From: Rhizophagus irregularis
Taxonomy: Eukaryota; Glomeromycota; Glomeromycetes; Glomerales; Glomeraceae
Direction of reading: 5' to 3'
DNA: 64,000 nt
Assembly (NCBI RefSeq): GCF_026210795.1
Contig: NC_089443.1
Location: 1,550,001-1,614,000 of the forward strand
This document shows positions 23,663 through 34,690 of the stretch, piece by piece. Under the pieces are notes generated by a model. It saw only the letters and a program-made list of their open reading frames with translations, searched no databases and was not told where the DNA came from. The position numbers were made by a program, and so were the translations under genes. The stretch's first letter is position 1; each line of letters opens with the position of its first letter.

Positions 23663-25039
23663 AACCCATGAAATCGTGGCTATGTAGTAACCATGCTGCA
23701 TCCACTTAACATAGTAGGCGTACGGCTACTCTATGTTAATTCTAACACAATTAATTGTATGTATTTAATATAGAAAATATGTAGTAAACTATAGTCATAA
23801 TATAGAAATTGTATTGCCAATATAAAAAAACTATATAAATGTTAGCAAGCAACTGTATAAACAATTTAAAGTAATGATATATATGTGACGTAGTAAATTC
23901 ATAATAAATATATAATAAATTGTAGTAAATATATAATAAATATATCATAAATTCATAGTAAATATATAATAAATACATAGTAAATTGATAGCAAATATAT
24001 ATGTATTCTTGTATATATGCAAATCTGTGAGTTCCGATCACATTCTAAAGGAAGGAACTTTTCTCTACCGATCCTCAACCCATAATTTTTACGAAGTAAA
24101 AAGGTGATAGTTGACGCACTTTTTGGTGGTACTGTGATGTGGAGTTGATTAATGAGATGATGTTTGCATTTTTTTAGTGAAAAGTCAGAAGTTTTCCTTA
24201 CCAAAAAACTGGACAAAAAGATAGTCCTTTTGGTAGGTTAACTCATATTCAGTTTTTGTAAAGTTTTAGAGAAGTAGCTACTTTATTACGCCTTTCTCTT
24301 TAAATTTTCTTTGGGCTTCTTTGTAAGTATGGTGCAGCAAATCACACTAACCTAAATAGAGTTTCATGAACAAGACCTGGCACTAAAATACGGTGATGGT
24401 ATACCTAGCTGGCTGACTATCTTTTCACCCTGTAAAAAATCTGATCCGTGTTTTATCTTTCCATGTTTTTTCCGTGAATGTATCATTTTCATGGAAATTT
24501 TCATCTTGCTAACACGGATATCCGTGAATGTATCATTTTCACGGAATTTTTACGGAAGACGCAGAGAAATAATGGAAATATTTGGATAAAAATTTTTTAT
24601 AGGGTCATCAACGTACTATTCTTCGCAAGAAGGTCTGGTGCACTGGTTATTAAAGTTAATAGTGATAAAATGAAATGGGATTAGTAATGATAATGGCAAG
24701 CATAAGTTTAGTGGTTTTCTTAGAAATGTTTTTGTCTTCGTATACGAAGCTTCATACAACTTTTACAAATAATGAGGTACAGCAACAAGAAAATGAGAAT
24801 TCCGCAGTCAGAAATAATAAACCACTCATCCAGATACCAGAAATATAGAAAGATAATGATGTTATAGAAGCTTTGCATACTTTGGAAATATTAAAGAATA
24901 GAAATATGAAATTTTGAATACATCAATATGCACGGAAGGAATGAAAGATTAATCAACAAAAAATAAGATTATTTAATCGCAAAACATGATCCCTTCATCA
25001 AAATAAGGTGTGGTAAAGATGGAGGTTCTTAGTGGTCTA
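23663..25039. other. Intergenic region with an AT-rich short tandem repeat
   Basis: No gene is supported. 23708-23736 holds an AACATAGTAG/CTACTCTATGTT hairpin. 23880-24000 is a degenerate tandem repeat built from AATATATAATAAAT and CATAGTAAAT. At 24465-24560 the phrase TCCGTGAATGTATCATTTTC occurs twice. Short frames around 24478-24960 are broken and not convincing. Confidence 0.5.
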
Positions 25040-25640
25040 AAGATTCGAACTCAAGGTTTGCTTTATTTATTATATATAAAAAATACACGAAAAAGCCAAA
25101 GTTATTTCATTTATCCAAAAAAAGTAAAATAAAAATCCAGAACAAGAAATCTACAAAAAAAAGAAGAAACTGTTAGTATGCGTCTTTTCAACTAAAATTT
25201 TAAGTTCAAAATATTTCAAAACTTACCAGCCCATCCAACATTTGAAAGGAAACCCTATAAAAAAGAGACAATTAATTAATCGTTTCTTTAATTTAATACC
25301 TGAGTCTAAAAGTCTAGAATTTTGACAATGAGAAACCTATAAAAGAAAAAAAAATGAAACGTTTCGTTCATTTTGTTAAAACAAGTAACAAAGAAGTAGC
25401 CTACCTATTACAACACATCCAGATTCATAGAGCAAGCAACCTAAAAAAAAAACAAAATGTTATAAAACGTCTCATTTTAAAGGATAAATTCAAGAAGAAA
25501 AAAAAATGATAAAAATTGATCTTTTACTGAAATTCTATACGTTCAAAGACAAGAAGAACGGATGCCTTAAAAAAAAAAGAAATAAACGAAATGTTAGTGA
25601 TTGTTCTTTACAAAAATCTCGAATTTTGGTATTAGCATTA
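25040..25640 (-). repeat. Minus-strand cluster of exon-like cassettes
   Basis: On the minus strand the pattern T-run, YAG, block of about 27-37 nt, GTAGGC/GTATTA/GTAAGT recurs about five times. One block reads GTTGCTTGCTC...GTTGTAATAG before GTAGGC; another reads GTTTCTCATTG...AGACTCAG before GTATTA; a third reads GGTTTCC...GGGCTG before GTAAGTTTTG. Spacing is about 100-130 bp. The arrangement is like the plus-strand arrays at 28795-31930 and 61640-64000. No continuous reading frame could be assigned. Confidence 0.5.
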
Positions 25641-26552
25641 TAATATGCTAAATCTATTAACAATTAGCCATATTGTGGGCTATTAAAAGCATATTAAACA
25701 AATTTTTTACATAAAATTGAAAATATAGGCCTACACTAGGCCATATTAAAGGCTTATAATACACTAACAATAGAGTTTCAATATTTCTGACAGTTTTGCA
25801 TATTCACTAAAAAATTCATATAGCTATTATATTACTATTACAGTGCTATTACAGAGGAAAATAATAAAATTAATTTAATGAATTTTATATTTTTGGTATT
25901 GTGCTAATATTTATTTTTATCAACAATATTTATTATACGATTTTTTTCTATTTAGTTAGTAATTTTATAAATAAGTCTAAGTCTAATTGATCTCCAATAT
26001 GAAATACTGTATATAAAAAATTAAGCTATTTTTTTAACTTCTTTTAGTTAAACTTTTTATTATTATCTCTTTAAACTTATTATTAAACTAGCCAGTATTT
26101 TTTTTTTTTCAGTACCCACCACAGAACACGGGACTGACGGGGACAAATTCGAGCGTATTAATTAATAGCATCACGGGATCAATGATCAGGGATCGGAGCA
26201 TATTATTTTTTAATATTAAAATAATTAAAGATCGTAAATTTTAGAAATGTAAGAATGCATTTGTTTATACGAGATTATCATAAATGTTGTAAATCATCAT
26301 TAGAATAATGAAGAAAAATAAATTGTTTCATTTGATGTATTGTTTTAATTTTATTTATTATTTAAAAAAAAATACAATAAATTAAAAATTAATGTGAAAA
26401 ATTTTATATATTTAATAAAGGAAAATAAGTTTAATGCAATCTCCGATACCTTTTTTGTTTATTATTAACTTTTTTATGCTCAGCAATTATATGGTTAAAA
26501 ATATATATATATATATATTTTTAAAAAAGAATAAGAAAATAAATTTTATTAT

Positions 26553-27509
26553 TTAAGTTTCACTAGAGGTTTCGTTTTGGGTCATGGTTGGAAGGGGGTT
26601 TTCTTGTAATGCGGATGCTAGTGATTGGCTTCGAGTCTTCCTGGTGGAAGATAGTTGTGAAAGTGTAACACGACCTCTTTTTAAACATGGTGTAGATCCT
26701 CTTGGTGTACGAGGTGTGTTCCTTGAACTTGTTGACTCTTGGTTCAACCATGGTAGATTAATGGATTGAGCAGACGTATTAGGTCGGTTGCTAGAAATTA
26801 GTGATATATCATCTAATTTCAAGATATGTTTCCCAGGTATAGACTCTTCAGTTGTGCTGGTATCTATGATGGATTCTTGATAATAGAGTAGGCCTGATAA
26901 AATTGCCATCGTAGATCTCATGGTTTGATTGATAGAATTAGTTTTATTGGCCAAATAATTAATATTTGAATTATGTCTCATCTCTAACCAAAAATCCTTT
27001 GGTTCTCTATTTCCAAGATTTTCTTCCACGTGAAAGTCAAGAACAGATTCGTCACCTACATTTTTAACAGTTTGAGTGGTCAAACCTGTCACCATTATGT
27101 TTATGCCTACAGCTGGCATCATATCAAAATCAAGACTTGGCATAGGTTTAATTGATGTAGCGTTGACCTATTATTTCAATTTTTTCAAAATTAATAATTT
27201 GATACTAATTTTTATTTTATTTTAATTTTTGTTTTTTGAACTAAAAATAAGTAACATTACCGTGTACCATCCATTGCAGGCAATAAATTTACCTCTCAAG
27301 TAAATTACCTGGCCATTTTCAAATTCTTCAATTTGTGTATCAATTTCTTTATCCAATGGAACAAACGCTTTAATTTTTAGATATATGATTTTGGTTGGGT
27401 CTTCATCACTCAGTCTGGATATTCCAGTTATTTCTTTTATGCTATATTCCTTTGTCGACCTCTGGGTTGAATCGTGAATGTAGCATATCGTACTCAACTT
27501 TGCTGGCAT
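26553..27509 (-). CDS. Hypothetical protein, two exons, 287 residues, Ser/Thr-rich tail
   Basis: Exon 1 is 27509-27261 (83 codons) and exon 2 is 27167-26553. The intron has GTAATG at its 5' end and AATAG at its 3' end, phase 0. The first half is beta-rich, with the landmarks ISRLSDEDP, YLRGKF and MPAVGINIMV. The same layout is present in the frameshifted gene at 10029-11037 (ISRIDNEDA, LITGKF, IIKPTVHLTL). The C-terminal 100 residues are low-complexity, rich in Ser, Thr, Pro and Arg, with TPRTPRGSTP and KRGRV, which are basic motifs reminiscent of DNA contact or nuclear import. Exon 1 alone would read into the intron and stop, so splicing is needed for the full protein. I do not recognise the family. 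An OB-fold is a possible reading of the GKF-containing sheet but is not demonstrated. Confidence 0.75.
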
Positions 27510-28790
27510 TAGAGATATAGGAGGTAGAAAAGATATTGTAATTTTTTTTTTTTTAAGAATAAAACTGTATATTTGAAAAATATAAATATACGTTTTTTTT
27601 TAAGTAAAAAAAAATATCAGAGTATTTATATACGAATATTCAATAGATGAAATGATAATCGGGTTTTAATTTGAAGAAAAAAAAATGCAAAATGTATGAA
27701 TTTACGACATGAAATTTTTTTATTTTTATTTTAATTACATGAAATTTTTTTTTATTTAAAAAAATTAAAAAAAAAGACTTAAAAAAAATGTTTCAATTAA
27801 AATATAAGGAATTCTTTTATTAAAGTTTTTAAAAAAAATATGATAAAGAGTGGATTCTTTTTAATAATCATTCTTGCACTCCAGAATAAAGATTCATTTT
27901 TTTAAAAAAAAATTTTTATTTGATTTGATTAACTAAAGATCTATTTTTTTTTTTTTTGATAATAAAATAAAGGAGTCTGATCGCCGCAAAAAAACCTATT
28001 TTAGGATTTTTTTTTTTTAGAAGCACGAGTAATTTATGTAATATTGTAATTATTTAAGCCACATCATCCGAATCTTTCCTTTTTAGCGATAGTATGCTTT
28101 TGGATGATAAATTTCTGACGATCATCTTCCATATTTATTCACTTTTTCGCTCAATATGGAATTTGTTATGCGATCTTCATACATTTTTTCATAGTTTCGG
28201 AAATGCACAACGTGAACTTTAATTGTTCAATTTTATATAGCTATGTTTTATAGCTATATAGCAATAGCAATTGCTATTGCTATTGCTATTGCTATTGCTA
28301 TATAGCTATAGCTATAGACGCTAAATAGCAAAAAATATTGCTTTTACCAAATTGCTTCTTTTGATATCATTAGAATAAAATTACAAATTAAGCATTCCTG
28401 TGCCACTTTCATTGCATGTTTAATTTAGTCATCAAATAATAGGATTTCACATCAAATTTGATTTAGATGATCTTCAAAGAAATAAAGCTACGAATAATTT
28501 TTTTTTCTAAGCTAAAAAAAAACCCCAAAATATTGTGTTACATCTTTTTTTTTTTGCAGGAAAAAAAAATTGGTTGGATAAAAAAAATATTGCGTCATAA
28601 ATAGATCTTGGATTTTTTTTAAAAAAAATCATTTTTCTTTCTTTTTTTAGAAAGAAACATCATTTTTTTTGATTATCATTATCCAATTACAATACTTATC
28701 ATTATTTAATTCCCTTTTTTTTCGTTTTACTAAAAAAAAAAAAAAATTTTTTCTTGGAAGGAAACATTTTTATTAATATTTCCTTTTATT
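27510..28790. other. AT-rich region with homopolymer runs, no gene
   Basis: Long A and T runs dominate. No coding frame or element ends are supported except the hexanucleotide repeat at 28255-28310. Confidence 0.5.
28255..28310. repeat. TTGCTA hexanucleotide microsatellite inside a palindrome
   Basis: Five to six TTGCTA units sit between inverted AGCTATATAGC/TATAGCTATAG arms. The left arm also contains the complementary TAGCAA units, so the strand can fold back on itself. Confidence 0.8.
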
Positions 28791-28794
28791 TTGT

Positions 28795-31700
28795 TATGTT
28801 CAGACAAGTTTGGATAGGTGGAAAGGTGAGTTTTGTAATAGTTTACTTTGTTACGAAACTTAGTATTTTTTATTAGAGAAATTTCTAGAAAAAATTAATT
28901 TTTTTAATTTTTTTATTTTTTTGTAGGGTATTTGACTCTAATAAAAATTATATAAACTTTTTAAAAATAAAAACATTAACGTTTTTTTCTTTTTTTGTAA
29001 AGAAATCAACTGGATATTGGAATCTCAATAAGTTTCAAAATTTGAAACTTTTAAAAAAAAATGATGTTTTTCTTTATTTTTGTAGAGAAATTGGTTCCGA
29101 TTTGGATACCAGATCTCCAATAGGTAAGTTTCGATTTGAAACTTTTAAAAAAAAATATTTTTTTTTTAATTTTTTTTTCTTCTATTTTGTAGATTTTGGC
29201 TCCGCGTTGGATATATGGGTGAGTTTTGAGGTGAAAGCTTCAAAAAAAAATTATTTTTAATTGTTTTGGCTTCCGGTTCCTAAGCATTGAATATAATCAA
29301 TATATAGATGATAACTATGAAATTTTTTTAAAAAATTATTTAATTTTTTTTTCTTCTACTTTGTAGGTTTCGGCTTCTAGTTCTTGGACGTTAGATGGGT
29401 AAGTTTTGACTTCAGAACTTAAAAAAATTTTTTTTAATTTACTTATATTTTTTATTTATTTTGTAGGTTCAGCTTTTAGTTTTTGAACTTTGAGTATATA
29501 GGTGAGTTTCAGAACGAAAGAATTGAACCTTTTTTTAAAAAAAAAAATTTTTTTTTAATTTTTTTTTCCCTCTATTTTCTCTATTTTGTAGATCTTGGCT
29601 TTTGGTTCTTAGGTGTTGAATATATAGGTGAGTTTCGGAGTGAAAGAGACGAAACTTTTTTAAAATAAATTATTTATTTTGATTTTTTTTTTCTTCTATT
29701 TTGTAGGTTTGACTTTCGATTCTTGAGTGTTGAATATATAGGTGAGTTTCAGAGTGAAAGAGACGAAACTTTTTTAAAATAAATTATTTATTTTGATTGT
29801 TTTTTTCTTCTATTTTGTAGGTTCGGCTTTCGGTTCTTGGGTGTTGAATATATAGGTGAGTTTCGAAGCAAAAGAGCCAAAACTTTTTTAAAATAAATTA
29901 TTTATTTTGATTTTTTTTTTCTTCTATTTTGTAGGTTCGGCTTTCAGTTCCTGGTATTGAATATATAGGTGAGTTTCAGAGTGAAAGAGCCAAAACTATT
30001 TTAAAATAAATTATTTATTTTGATTTTTTTTTTCTTCTATTTTGTAGATTTCGGCTATCAGTTCTTGGGCGTTTGATATTGGTGAGTTTTGAAGCGAAAC
30101 CTTCAAAACTTTTTAAAAATAAATTATTTATTTTGATTTTTTTTTTCTTCTATTTTGTAGATTTCAGCTTTTGGTTCCTGGTGTTAAATATATAGGTGAG
30201 TTTCAGAACGAAAGAGCCAAAACTTTTTTTAAAATAAATTATTTATTTTGATTTTTTTTTCTTCTATTTTGTAGATTTTGGCTATCAGTTATTGGGTGTT
30301 TGATATAGGTGAGTTTTGAAGCGAAACCTTTGAAATTTTTTAAAAAAAAAATTTTTTAATTTACTTATTTTTTTTTTATTTTGTAGGTTTCGACTTTCGG
30401 TTCTTGGACGTTTGTTATTGGTGAGTTTCGAAGCGAAAAAGCCAAAACTTTTTTTAAAATAAATTAATTTATTTTAATTTTTTTTTCTTCTATTTTGTAG
30501 ATTTCAGCTTTCGGTTCTTGGATGTTTGATATATAGGTGAGTTTCGAAGCGAAAGAGCCAAAATTTTTATTAAAATAAATTAATTTTAATTTTTTTTTTC
30601 TTCTATTTTGTAGGTTTTGGCTTTCGGTTCTTGGAAGTTTGATATATAAGTAAGTTTCAAAGCGAACGAGCTGAAACTTTTTTTAAAATAAATTATTTTA
30701 ATTTTTTTTCTTCTATTTTGTAGATTTCGGCTTTCAGTGAGTTTCAAAGCAAAAACTTCGAAAGTTTTTTTAAAATAAATTAATTTTGATTTTTTTTTCT
30801 TCTATTTTGTAGATTTCGGCTTTCAGTTCTTGGGCATTTGATATTGGTGAGTTTCGAAGTGAAAACTTTGAAACTTTTTTAAAAAATATTTTTTTTAATT
30901 TACTTGTTTTTTTTTTATTTTGTAGGTTTCAGCTTTCAGTTCTTGGACGTTTGATATATAGGTGAGTTTTGGAGTGAAAGAACCAAAACTTTTTTTAAAA
31001 TAAATTATTTATTTAATTTTTTTTTTCTTCTATTTTGTAGGTTTTGGCTTTTTGTTTCTGGGTGTTTGATATATAGGTGAGTTTCAGAGCGAAAGAGCTG
31101 AAACTTTTTTTAAGATAAATTAATTTATTTTAATTTTTTTTTTCTTCTATTTTTGTAGATTTCGGCTTTCAGTTCTTATGCGTTTGATTTAAAGGTAAAT
31201 TTCAAAGTTTTGTTTTCTTTTCAAAACTTTAAAAATTTTTTTTAATTTTATTTATTTGTTTTTTTATTTTGTAGTTATCGGTTGTAATATCCTTGGGCTT
31301 TGGATAGGTGAGTATTGAAGTTTTGCTTTCTTTTTGAAACTTTAAAAAAGATTTTTAATTTTATTTTATTTTATTTTATTTTATAGGTAATGGCTGCGAC
31401 ATCTCATTGGGCTTTGGATCGGTAAGTTTCATTTTCTTTTCAAAACTTTTTTAATAAAAATTATTTTTTAAAATTTTCTTTTATTCTGTAGGTTTCGACT
31501 GCAATATCTCCTTAAACTTTGGGTCAGTGAGTTTCAAAGTTTCGTTTTTTTCAAACTTTCAGAAAAATTTATAATTTTATTTATTTTTTTTATTTTGTAG
31601 GTATCGGCTGTGATATCTTTGGGCATTGAAATGGTAAGTTTTGAAGCAAATACTTCAAAACTTCTTAATAAAAATTGTTTTTTAATTTGACTCTTTCTTT

Positions 31701-31930
31701 ATTTTGTAGGTTTCAGCTGCGATATCTTTGGATCTGTGAGATTCAAAGAATGCTCCAGAATTTTCTTTTTAAGGAAATTGACTCCGATTTGGATACCATA
31801 AGTAAGTTTTGATTCAAAACTTTAAAAAAAACTTTATTTTTATTATTTTTAATGTTACTTTTTCTTTTTGTAGGGAAATCGGCACCTGAATCCCAATAGT
31901 AGATCTTTTATAAATAATGCACGATTTTTA
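28795..31930 (+). repeat. Tandem array of about 25 exon-like cassettes with splice-site borders
   Basis: Units of about 113 bp repeat along 3.1 kb. Each consists of a pyrimidine tract ending TTCTATTTTGTAG, a block of about 34-36 nt of the type TTTCGGCTTTCGGTTCTTGG followed by a TTTGATATAT-like end, and then GTGAGTTT or GTAAGTTT. The intron-like part starts with a potential hairpin and continues with TTTTAAAATAAATTATTTATTTTGATT and a T-run. The block lengths counted (34, 35, 36, 35, 34) are mostly not multiples of three, so chaining blocks changes frame. No initiating exon, signal peptide or terminal exon could be identified. It may be a repeat-protein gene with tandem mini-exons, a decayed one, or a non-coding minisatellite that keeps splice signals. 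Later units (after 31270) diverge towards GGCTGNRATATC blocks but keep the borders. Confidence 0.8.
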
Positions 31931-32260
31931 TAGGACTTTAGCTTCTATGGAATTTCTTATCTTTATTTGTTGTCTGTTGGAATCGAACCAACTGGAACCA
32001 ATATCCAAACCATTAACAACATGTAAATTTTTAGTAAAGGTGGAATTTTAATTATTAGCATACAGTAAATTTGTTTTTTTTTTTGTAAATACTTTTAATA
32101 AATGCTTTTAATAAATATGATAATGTTAGTTGTCACTTATCATTAAATAATTTGAATCAAAAAAAAAAAAATTAAATTTTTTCTGTTAGAGCATTTTATA
32201 AACGCCAGTAAAATGCAACTTGATTTGATATCGACATTTCAATACACAAAATTAAACAAT

Positions 32261-32295
32261 GGGGGACGAAGTCCCCCGCAAAACGCAATTTCTAG
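32261..32295 (+). mobile_element. Helitron-like 3' terminus
   Basis: A hairpin GGGGGAC-GAA-GTCCCCC is followed after 14 bases by CTAG and then T. This is the canonical Helitron 3' end arrangement (hairpin, short spacer, CTRR, T of the target). The 5' TC end was not located, so the length of the element is unknown. It could include part of the preceding cassette array. Confidence 0.55.
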
Positions 32296-33639
32296 TTTTA
32301 TATAGATAATATATAAAAATTTATATTATATCGTAAACAACTTATATATTTGGAAATAATTTATATTTTGATTAATGTAATATTTGTATTATAGCCACAT
32401 CATCTGCCTTTTTGTAATTAATTAATTATTTATTTATACCTTTATGGAAATTAGAAGTCAAATAAAAGTCACGAAAAAAAAATTTGTTTTTATACCAGTT
32501 TTTTTACATGAATTTATTCGATTTATTTATTTATGTAAATGTAAAAATTATGAAATTATGAAATTTGATTGAGTAAATGAGTAAAAAAAAAGAGATAGGA
32601 AACAAATAAAGATCAGTTTTTTTTCTTTGATTTAAATTATTTTTTTTATGAATAAATAAATTTTATACTGTAAAATATATTGATTGATTGAGTAATGTGT
32701 AAAATTTTTATGAAGAAAAAATAATTTTTATATTGCAGTAATATATGGGTTTATTTATTTTTACATAAATTGACAAATTTTATATTATATAATACAGTAT
32801 ATATTGAGTAATACGTAAAATTTTCTTTATTTTATTTTTTGTAAATATTGCATAATACATTGAGTAATTTTTTATATATGAAGATAATGAAGAAAATTTT
32901 TTTGATTTGTTGAATAAATTGATAAATTATATTGGGTATAAAATAAAATTTTTTTTTTTTTGCGTAAGTAAATATTGCGTAATACAGAGAGTAACCCGAA
33001 ATTTATTTTTTTTTTTAAAATGAAAAAAAATGAAGGAAAAAAAATATATATAGCCCATCGGTTCATAAGGAGGGAGGGTGGGCGTTATACTCTTAGATTT
33101 AGGATTCATTATTCTTATTATTAAATCTATAATCTAAAATCTAAGATATTAAATTCGCAGGCAAACTTTTCGTGTTGATCACAACAAAAAAAGAGTATAC
33201 TTTGCAAGTGTTTTGATGATCGTTTGACCGGGAGTCTATGGGGCACATTATTTTAAAAAATATAAAAAAAAATTGTACCACTATATTTCAGAGAGTACGA
33301 CAGATTACCGAATAGGAAAAGGCTATTGTCTGTTTTTTACTCTACGATAACTTTGTAATTATTTATAATTTATTCATTGTATTTATTTATATGGCACAAT
33401 ATTTTAAGCTTTTTTTATATTTTCAATTTGCAAGAGTAACGTAAGCAAATCACATGACTTTATATTACATTATAAGAACGATAATCATCAAAGTCGCACA
33501 ATCAAAGAACTCTTATTTTTTTCCATCTCCTTTCCTTCGTCCTTTCCCTTTCCCTCTTTTCTTTAACTTTCCATTAAAAAAATTATTAGTCTGGAGTGCA
33601 ACGAAGGATTATTTATTTAAATAAACATTTTTAGTTTTG
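32296..33639. other. AT-rich region without supported genes
   Basis: Open frames on the minus strand near 32870-33110 are low-complexity Phe/Lys/Ile-rich translations of T-runs and are not supported. TCTTAGATTTAGGATT and TAAATCTATAATCTAAAATC at 33090-33145 form a short imperfect inverted repeat. Confidence 0.5.
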
Positions 33640-34690
33640 ATTTTTTTCTTTTAGACTGTTTTTTGGACATGACATTCCTGTAAATTTTATCTTGATAAAT
33701 GATTTTTAACATTCTTTGTTTCTTTTTTATTAGGCAGCTCTTTAGATACAGAATCTTGTTAAGAAAACCTGGAAATATATGATTTATTTATTCTAACGAA
33801 TTGTTGTAAGGTTTTTAAACGCATAGAATTCTGGTAAAATCTTGCCTTTTTTAAAAAATTTTTTTTAATGAACTGTTTATAATGGTTCTTTTTTTTAGTT
33901 GGGTCTTTCAGTTCATTTTAGACATGTGGAATTTCAATGGCTAACAATATAGTGTAATATTATAAGTTTTGTTTTTTTAATTTTTTATTTTGACGAACCT
34001 TACTAACAGTTCTTTTTTTTTATTTTGTAGGCAGTCAGTTCTTCACATCTCAAGAAATAGATATCAAGGTTTTCATTTTTTTATACGCAGTCAGTTCTTC
34101 TAGATCTTGAGAAATGGATATTAGGATTTTTTTAAAAAAAAATTTGACGAAATAATCATTAACACTTCATTATTTTTATTTATTTTTTTTTTTTAGGTAA
34201 CTGGTTCCTCAATACTAAGGATAGAGGAAATTTAATGAATTGTTCCATTAATAAATAAAACATTTTTAATGTTTCATTTTCTTCTTTTATAGGTTTCGGA
34301 CTCTTGTATATAAATGAGTAAACCACTGGGAATGAAAATGGTAAGTCTTGCAACACCTACGAAACTTGGGTTTTCCTTATTTTTTAATAACTAATGTTTT
34401 CTTATTTTTATAGGTTCTGGCTTTGAATTTGGACGTTAATTAGGAATCCTTGGTTAGTTTCGAAGTTGGACTTAAAGCTCTTCGTGATGTCAAAATGGTG
34501 AGTTTCAAAGTTACATACTTCAAATTTTTTTTTATTTAATTTTCTTTTTTAAAGAAACAATTATTAACATTTCCTGCTTCTTTTGTAGATTTTGGACTTG
34601 GATGGTAAGTTTTGAAGTTAACTAACTTTGGAAACTTTTCTTTTCATTTTTTTTTATTAAAAACACTAACGTATTTTGTAGGTAATATTT
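33640..34690 (+). repeat. Second plus-strand cluster of exon-like cassettes
   Basis: Acceptor-like borders (TTTTTTTAG, TTTTGTAG, TTTTATAG) and donor-like GTAAGT/GTGAGT recur about seven times with larger and more variable spacing than in 28795-31930. Blocks include GCAGTCAGTTCTTC (twice), GTTTCGGACTC, GTTCTGGCTTTGAATTTGG and ATTTTGGACTTGGATG. Introns begin GTAAGTCTTGCAACACC, GTGAGTTTCAAAG or GTAAGTTTTGAAG. It is probably an outlying or older part of the same array. Confidence 0.55.

Noticed and set aside
25630-26100. Palindromic GGCCTA/TAGGCC motifs and ATTAGCCATATTGTGG blocks
   Set aside because: Suggestive of a decayed element but neither ends nor a target duplication could be found.
28795-31930. 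CRISPR array
   Set aside because: Repeats of about 113 bp are imperfect, spacers are not unique, there are no cas genes, and the organism is eukaryotic.
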